Part shown: positions 33,836-40,000 of the stretch, piece after piece | Layout: the number at the start of each line of letters is the position of its first letter | How positions within the stretch are numbered: the stretch's first letter is position 1 | Origin: Chrysomallon squamiferum | Lineage: Eukaryota > Mollusca > Gastropoda > Neomphalida > Peltospiridae | Assembly (NCBI GenBank): GCA_012295275.1 | Contig: CM022671.1 | Coordinates: 22,977,822 to 23,017,821, forward strand | Length of the DNA: 40,000 bases | Direction: 5' to 3' | The notes under the pieces: model-generated | Seen by the model: only the letters and a program-made list of their open reading frames with translations | Databases searched by the model: none | Told to the model about the DNA's origin: nothing | Program-made: the position numbers and the translations under genes

Positions 33836-35273
33836 AGTACTAATGACATGATAACTTTTAAAATAAAGATAATGGTAGCCACATCGTTGAGTATCGAAGA
33901 ATCGTTGGTTCCATCATTATTTTCTGCCTGAGATTCCTGGACAGAGTTACTATCAGAATGAACTCCGACCAGCAGCTGGTACCATTAGCAACCTCAACTT
34001 CGGAATGGTTAGGACGGGATCACAATATCATGTTATTTAGTCAGCGGTTACTAAGTGTGAGAAAGAAAGACATTAAGTGGGAAACTTGCGTTATCAAAAT
34101 AGTTTTGGATATAGCAACTAATGAACGAATGTTTAATAATAGCACAAAAACAAATAAACAAACAACATCCTACCTAAAAAAAAAAAAAAAAAAAAAAAAA
34201 TCAACGAAACAAAATGAGCAAAACAAAACAAATATATTAATTAATTTGTCCGTAACAGTTGCCATATGATCATGGTGATGAGAACGGAAACCTGGTTAAT
34301 AGCAAGGAAACGTTTATATGCGTCTTCCTTAGGATACGAAAACACAGAACACTCCCTTTGTTAAACACACACTGAAACGAGAACCAGTCACCGGCACACT
34401 GGTTAAGGATGGTTCTTTTCTTGTTCTCTAGAAGCATCAGGAACCCAACCTGGTTTTTTGTTATTATTATTTTTTTATTTTACCAACTAATCCCCACCCC
34501 CTCATTTACTTACAGCTTAAAAGGAACATTTGTCTAAAGAGCATAAAGAATTTACTGTAACGAAAGTCTATAAGAAAGTTATATTCTTGACAACATGAAA
34601 GATACATTAAATTTGGGATATTAAGGGGAAATTGTCTTTAGACATGATTTTAACATTTAATTTCCACTATAAGCCACAACCTTAACGATTTGGGGCTGTC
34701 ATAAATACTTAGTTGTGAAGACATCATCCACAAACAATTACATATATATATAAAAAAAAACACGCCCTTTTTACATAAATCGAAGTAAATCTTTCCCCAC
34801 CTCTTGACCCAGCCTTTCCTCTTAAGTTCGCTTCTCCAGTGTAAGATCCCACACAATCAGCTGGTATGTAAGAACAATACAGAGTATTAAAGTATATTGA
34901 AACAACTAAATACAGAGAGCAGTATTAAATAGCTATGAAACGTTTGAGTATAAAATTATATTACTGCAAGAAATAAAAAAAAAATTATATAGAAAAATAT
35001 AGAGCAAAAAAAAAAAAAAAAAAAAAAAAATAACCAAAAAAAAAAAAAACAATGAAGAACATCGAGCTTAAAGTTAAAGAATTATGAAAAATACCCAGTT
35101 TGAATTAATGCGGAAAATGCCGAGTGCAATATTAGGAGTACGAAAAGTCCCGAGTATAAGCAGACGGCAGAGTCAGACAATGCACTGTAGAAGGGGTTAT
35201 CCGTGACACACGATACGTGTACAAACACCTGGTAACGCGTTATCATTAGACGGCAGTTTTTCAGACACTAGGA
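33836..35273 (+). other. Intergenic spacer
   Basis: No gene was recognised. Long A-runs are at about 34,177-34,200, 35,007-35,030 and 35,036-35,049. Just before 35,274 the sequence becomes richer in CpG, consistent with a promoter for the candidate exon that follows. Confidence 0.4.
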
Positions 35274-35328
35274 ATGGCCGTGGAACTAACTAATGGCCGA
35301 CTGGAAGAGTTTCGCCTACAAGCAAGCT
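35274..35328 (+). CDS. Candidate short first coding exon
   Basis: An ATG at 35,274 in good context (G at -3, G at +4) opens 18 codons, MAVELTNGRLEEFRLQAS, plus one base. It stops at a consensus donor (GCT followed by GTAAGT at 35,329). Read through without splicing, it reaches a stop after 23 codons. Charge and composition look like a normal cytosolic N-terminus, and the upstream 150 bases are relatively CpG-rich. No homologue is recognised and the next exon was not found; it may lie beyond the window or under AT-rich sequence. The alternative is a chance ORF next to a chance GT. Confidence 0.3.
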
Positions 35329-37718
35329 GTAAGTTCCTCTGCTAAGCGAAGGTTCTCTGGTGCATATAAACTTATAACCACATGTACACACCCTACAATC
35401 ACAACAATACAATATCTGCAAATTCGTGGGAGTCTAAGATAGAAATGGTTAAAGTCGCGGTCAGTATATTTGTCAAGATCAGTCGTTAAATAAAAAAATA
35501 AAATAAAATGTATAAATAAAATTAAAAAAGGATCGAGAGACAATATGGATATTTAAAAAAAATGAAACTAAGCTATATTTAAAATTTATATTAAAAATTT
35601 ATTTTCTGAATTATTATTTTTTTTCTTTATAAAAAGAAGGTGTACTTATTTATATAATAATTGATGCTTTTGCTTCAGTTAAGGTTTACATACACACAGC
35701 TAGATTAAAATTTTAACAGGTTGTAATGACTGTATCGATTTTGATATTTTGTTTTATAAATAATTAGTAAATTTGAAAAATAGGTTTTAGTCATCCTGAC
35801 TTTACTCGGTCCTCAGTACATGGAAATTTTTTTTTTTTTTTGAAAGTTTTAAGATATTTTACATCTTTATCCAGCTAAAGTTTTTAGTCCGGTGTTTGTT
35901 GTAGTTGGGTAACGGTATTTGAAATGCCAGTGCAAAAGAGTGCCGTTAATAGTTTGATTATTTCACACCGATAACACATGGATAAAATCCATCGACAAGT
36001 TCGAATCATATATACGTTACACACTACAAATACAGTAACTAGTGTTTATGTTAATTTAATTATGTTTTCATGTTTATGAAAAAATAAAAAAAAAAAAAAA
36101 AATAAAAAAATAAAATGAACAATAATATGTGATATATATATATATATAATTTTTAAATATTTTTTTAAATCGCACACCGTTTTGTTTTTAACTGACCGAT
36201 GCTTTTTTTTTTTATCCTTTTCATTTCTTTGTAATGAAAATTTAATTCATCATCTAAATTGTATAACTAATCTTGAATCGTTCTTTAATATGCAACTCAG
36301 TTTAAACTCATAAATTGTAATCAAGGAATAGATCTGTAAATTTTCAGATTACAGTCACCATCCAGCTTTACCCCACTTCCTCTAAGGTGTAAAATTAAAT
36401 GTTCTCATTATAACCAAAAAAAAATAGGTGGCATGGGTGGGTGGATTTTGTTGTGTCATGGGATAAGCTTTGCGGTGTTTGAAAACACACTTTAGAAAAC
36501 ATGAAGTGTGGCTGGCTGTATGTCACAAAGCCCTGCCCGTTCGTTGTTTACCGAGTTAAGATTTGATAACCCACAGTATCAAACATAGCACATGCAACAG
36601 CAAAGCAGGGAGGGAGCTCGTGTAAGGAAAACAGTTTTAACGTTTATTAAAAGAAGCTCTCTTTTTTTTTTTTTTATTGTTTTGCCTGAGATATTTTTAT
36701 TAATATCAGCAGTGACGTGCAAATACCACACAACGTGTTTAGAACTACTACAAAAATTGATATTGCTGCAAGTTGTAACGTATGAATACTGGAGTGTGTG
36801 ACATTGTCATAATTTATAATGTTGCCAAGAAGGTACCAGCGTCACAGTTCGTTACTGCTGTAACATAATGTTACGCGTTCTAACCTGTATTTAATTTTGT
36901 GCCAGACAAAAAATTATATTACCACAACGCTTCGTCGTCGTTTGGTTTTGCTGTAAAGTAATAACAACAGTGCCTGCCGCAACGTAACGTTTTATGTACT
37001 GAAATGTTCTGTCTTCTGTTTTACAGCCAACCAGTCAGCGGAGCGCACCTACGGAAGAAGCGATGAGGCGATGAAAGACTTTCGGTGGCTGTACACCAGC
37101 TAAACAAATCAGGCGGCTGTATGGTAGGTTACAACCACCAGACGTTCACAAAGTTCTCAAACGAGATCGGAGCAACACGCCGCGGATTTCTCTTTGGGGA
37201 ATAATAAAGCAATTGAGAAAACACACGGTTCCGGGATACATTCTGCTATTACTTTAAGCTCTTGTGTTCCGAAGGATAGTGTGGTGTAATAAGAGAGGAC
37301 ACAGCGTAAAGACTGAAAGAGAGATAGAGAGAACGTATCATTTTTTTTTTAAATTATTTTTTTTTGTTAAAAGTCTTCATAGCATGAGTTCTCTCTATCT
37401 GGTTTAAGCTGTCAGGTGTCTTGTGATGAATATCGAGGTGTGACACTGACAAACAGGATTTAAAACTGATATATTACAGTGACGATAACGAAATCAAAAA
37501 GAAAAAAAAAAAAAAGTCTTTTATACTTTTTCTGAGTGAATCAAGTGGTCGTGGAGACTGACTTTGTCTTCTTTTTTTGTAATATCTTCTACGATTTGGA
37601 TTACCACATTAATGGACATTTTTATATATAACTAAAACAAACTTGGCGAAGCAGTTATTTGTGCCTTAACACCTTTTACCTCTTGTTTTTTTTTGTTTTT
37701 CTTTCACCGCGATTAACA
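35329..37718 (+). other. Spacer and upstream region of secreted-protein gene
   Basis: AT-rich to about 36,420, then more balanced. Several GTAACGT-like elements and the palindrome GTAACATAATGTTAC (36,861-36,875) lie about 0.8 kb before the coding start. A possible 5' UTR exon at 37,027-37,123 has a TTTTACAG acceptor and a GTAGGT donor. The immediate 60 bases before 37,719 contain no in-frame ATG. The transcription start is unknown. Confidence 0.35.
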
Positions 37719-38226
37719 ATGGCTCACAGCTTATTTAGCGTCATTTTAGCGCTGTGTTTGTTTCTCTCTGTTTATTCACAGATTCCTCTAAAAAAGAGGA
37801 GGCGAGGCTGCAAATGTATGCACAGGTTTCTCAACGACGTTGACAAACTTATTGACAGAAAGATTAAAAACTTTGAGGAGAAATATTTCATTCCCTTATT
37901 AAATTCTGGCCTTGAAAATTCCACCGCTGTTCCTTCTCTGGAAGAAAGGCGCTGGATGAAGCTGAACGGAGACGTGCATTACACAAAAGAGGTCCTGAAA
38001 GGGATTAGCAAAACGCTGCAGTACGTGAAGGACCAGGTGAGCAGTCAGAAGCGAGACACGGACTCTTTAAACGACTACTTGTTGCAGCTGAACCTTTCTG
38101 TGAACAATCTCACGGCGCTCGTCGAGAATCTCGAAAGACTGATAGCAAATCCCACGCAGGGCCTCGCAACTCCTCAGGCAGAGCCCACGCAGAACCACCA
38201 CACACCCGCACCGAAGTATCCGCGAC
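37719..38226 (+). CDS. Secreted coiled-coil protein, first coding exon (partial gene)
   Basis: The ATG at 37,719 (context AACAATGG) opens 169 codons plus one base, to a consensus donor GTAAGT at 38,227. Residues 1-20 form a typical signal peptide (MAHSLFSVILALCLFLSVYS). A basic stretch KKRRR with Gly-Cys-Lys-Cys (30-33) follows, a possible furin-like site and inter-chain disulphide pair. Residues about 35-62 and 85-142 are amphipathic and coiled-coil-like. Potential N-glycosylation sites are Asn67 (NST), Asn125 (NLS) and Asn130 (NLT). Residues about 145-169 are a Pro/Thr/Gln-rich linker. The layout of signal, CxC, coiled coil and linker is that of oligomeric secreted lectin-like or fibrinogen-/C1q-type proteins whose head domain sits in later exons. 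Those exons are not in the window, so the family is an inference. Read past the donor, the frame would end at 38,312 in low-complexity Tyr-rich sequence, which supports splicing. Confidence 0.75.
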
Positions 38227-39304
38227 GTAAGTACATTTATTGTTATTATTATCATGGTGTCTGTGCACTTCGACCTATATATTCTGGCCGTGATTATAAT
38301 GACCTGAGATGATTCAGTGTGATTAAGGAAATATATTTCCTGCTCTGTTGTTTGTATAGACTTCATGGCTAAGATGTTTTCGAGACATTCGCTATGTTTT
38401 GTAAAAGACATAGAAACATCAGAATAGCTTTTTACTATACACATGCACACATACACAAACACATGCACACACACATGCACACGCACACGCACAAAAATTA
38501 TCATACATATACATACACCTACTCACATAAACAAACACATACAAATATCCACTTCCACAACTATACCCCCCCATACACTATCGTACAGACCAGTTACTGC
38601 AATTACTTCGAGTTAAAATTCAATAATCCAGCATTTTATATCTGAAACCTTTATCACATACATACATACATTCAGTAATATCAACAAATCTCCATACTAA
38701 TAAATAAAAACAATAACAAATTTAAAAATAGAATGAAGAAACAAAGTAAACAAAAATTCAAGGTCCTTTTTTTCATTCAGTATTGAAACTATGTTTTGGT
38801 GGTGAACATATTTTTCTTTTATCCTAATATTATAAGTGAACGTACTGTATAATGTTTGTCTCACCATGTACTATATAATCTGTGATGTTACGTAGTTGTT
38901 TAAAAAAGTGTAAAAATGTTCTGTCATCAAAGTAGTGAGAGAGAACAAAGAGCGAAGTGTTTCGTACAGTATGTACACTTGACGATCAGCGATCTGAAAG
39001 TTACGTAACGTAAACCCGAGTTCGCTGTTCAAAGATGATAATCAAAAGCAGGAAAATATTTCGTCGACAGTACAAAAAGTTGTTCTTCTTCATTACGCCC
39101 GTCATTCCGTTCCGTAACATACACACTGAGTAAACCATCTGACGTACTCCTCCCAACAGCACTACATGCAGTGTAGTGTGTGTGTTAATAATAGCCCGAA
39201 ACTTTGCGTGTTTCCTGTTGTTGTCGGCGTAACATTTTGTTGTACTTGGTCATAATGCGGTTACAGAGTGACACGTCTGTCACATGTGTGGGAAACTAGT
39301 CGTA

Positions 39305-39346
<42 letters not shown>

Positions 39347-40000
39347 TTTCGCTCACTGCGTAAAAGTTCGAGCACATCGCACCTGGCACGATGTTCCGAT
39401 GTTTCAGAGATTTCCTCTAAAAGTGTGGGAATAACGTAGGAAAAGTTCTTAAGCGCACTGATCCTGTTCGTAAACTGACATTTTATATATATATATATAT
39501 AGTAACAATGAGAAAAGCACTGATGTCATGGGAAATAAACATCGAAAGATGTAGATTCGAACGTATTTGATGCACAGCTTTCGTGTAATATAATATTATT
39601 TAAGTGATATTTTTAAGATGGCTAATGAAAATCGCATCATGAAAATATTTACGTTTGAAGTCTATCTCACAACAGAGGCGTATTTATCATACACACAGAC
39701 GCACAAACACGTGAACAGATACTCACAGGAAAAAACACGGCCATAATTATATAAAAAATAAATGTCGAACACATACATAAAGAGTTTTCTTGGTGATCAT
39801 GTTAATTTATTTTTTTATTTTTAAATTACAAAATTATAAAATTTAATAACTCGGAATATTTCCCGAACTTAAACAGAAAGGCTTTTATTTTCGACGTTCT
39901 ATTTTTGTATATAAGGCAAGTTTGTATTAAAGTTAATTTTCTCGGAATGAATGTATTTTTCTTATCGCATCCGAATCGACCGCGGAGTGCTTCGCTGACA
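38227..40000 (+). other. First intron of the secreted-protein gene (to window end)
   Basis: No further exon is recognised. It contains CA-rich simple sequence (about 38,440-38,560), a PAR-bZIP-type palindrome GTTACGTAAC (39,000-39,009), a GTA run (39,307-39,346) and an AT run (39,483-39,501). The segment 38,930-39,480 is the least AT-rich part. Confidence 0.45.
39307..39346 (+). repeat. (GTA)n microsatellite
   Basis: About twelve GTA/GTG units in the putative intron. Confidence 0.95.

Noticed and set aside
38067-38504. 145-codon minus-strand frame
   Set aside because: It is antisense to the secreted-protein exon and ends in CA-repeat sequence; the plus-strand frame has a signal peptide and donor and explains the region better.
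39540-39565. Possible tRNA T-arm-like sequence (GATTCGAACG)
   Set aside because: No cloverleaf could be built around it; no acceptor or anticodon arm pairs.

Overview
The window looks like AT-rich nuclear DNA from an intron-rich animal, most likely a mollusc or another lophotrochozoan. There are no bacterial-style operons. Genes have short coding exons separated by AT-rich introns with GT/AG borders, microsatellites are very dense (GA, ATT, TTG, ACA, AT), and several DNA-transposon fragments are present. A recurring core of the type AAGGGANATAACTCT, which I associate with molluscan genomes, supports the mollusc reading. The species cannot be named from the sequence.

The left half (1 to about 21,785) is dominated by a direct duplication of one locus. 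Copy A (exons 4 to 9 at 354-3584, exons 1 to 3 lost off the left edge) and copy B (nine exons, 8123-12835, 329 residues) both encode a DUF1907 / C11orf54 (PTD012)-type zinc ester hydrolase. Both copies are open in frame, keep the histidine cluster, and differ by about 9 of 741 shared coding bases (three residues). The introns and about 3 kb of 3' flank are also nearly identical. Copy B's flank carries three extra segments that A lacks: a 4.35-kb block (15,659-20,013) holding a broken intronless BTB/POZ gene, a 122-bp segment, and a 556-bp TA-flanked transposon-like insertion (20,885-21,440). The empty site for that insertion is visible in copy A. This is either a young tandem duplication or two haplotypes placed end to end by the assembler; the sequence alone cannot decide between them.

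The middle (about 21.8-35 kb) is mostly non-coding. It holds a 270-bp MITE with GTGGCGGATC-type inverted ends, a local 0.4-0.5 kb tandem repeat, long GA/ATT microsatellites, homopolymer runs, and a few isolated exon-like patches with good splice signals but no recognisable product.

The right end (35-40 kb) has a candidate short first coding exon (35,274-35,328). It also has a convincing first coding exon (37,719-38,226) of a secreted protein: signal peptide, basic CxC segment, coiled coil with N-glycosylation sites, Pro/Thr-rich linker, then a strong GTAAGT donor. The C-terminal domain lies beyond the window. I saw no rRNA, tRNA, CRISPR array or intact autonomous transposon.
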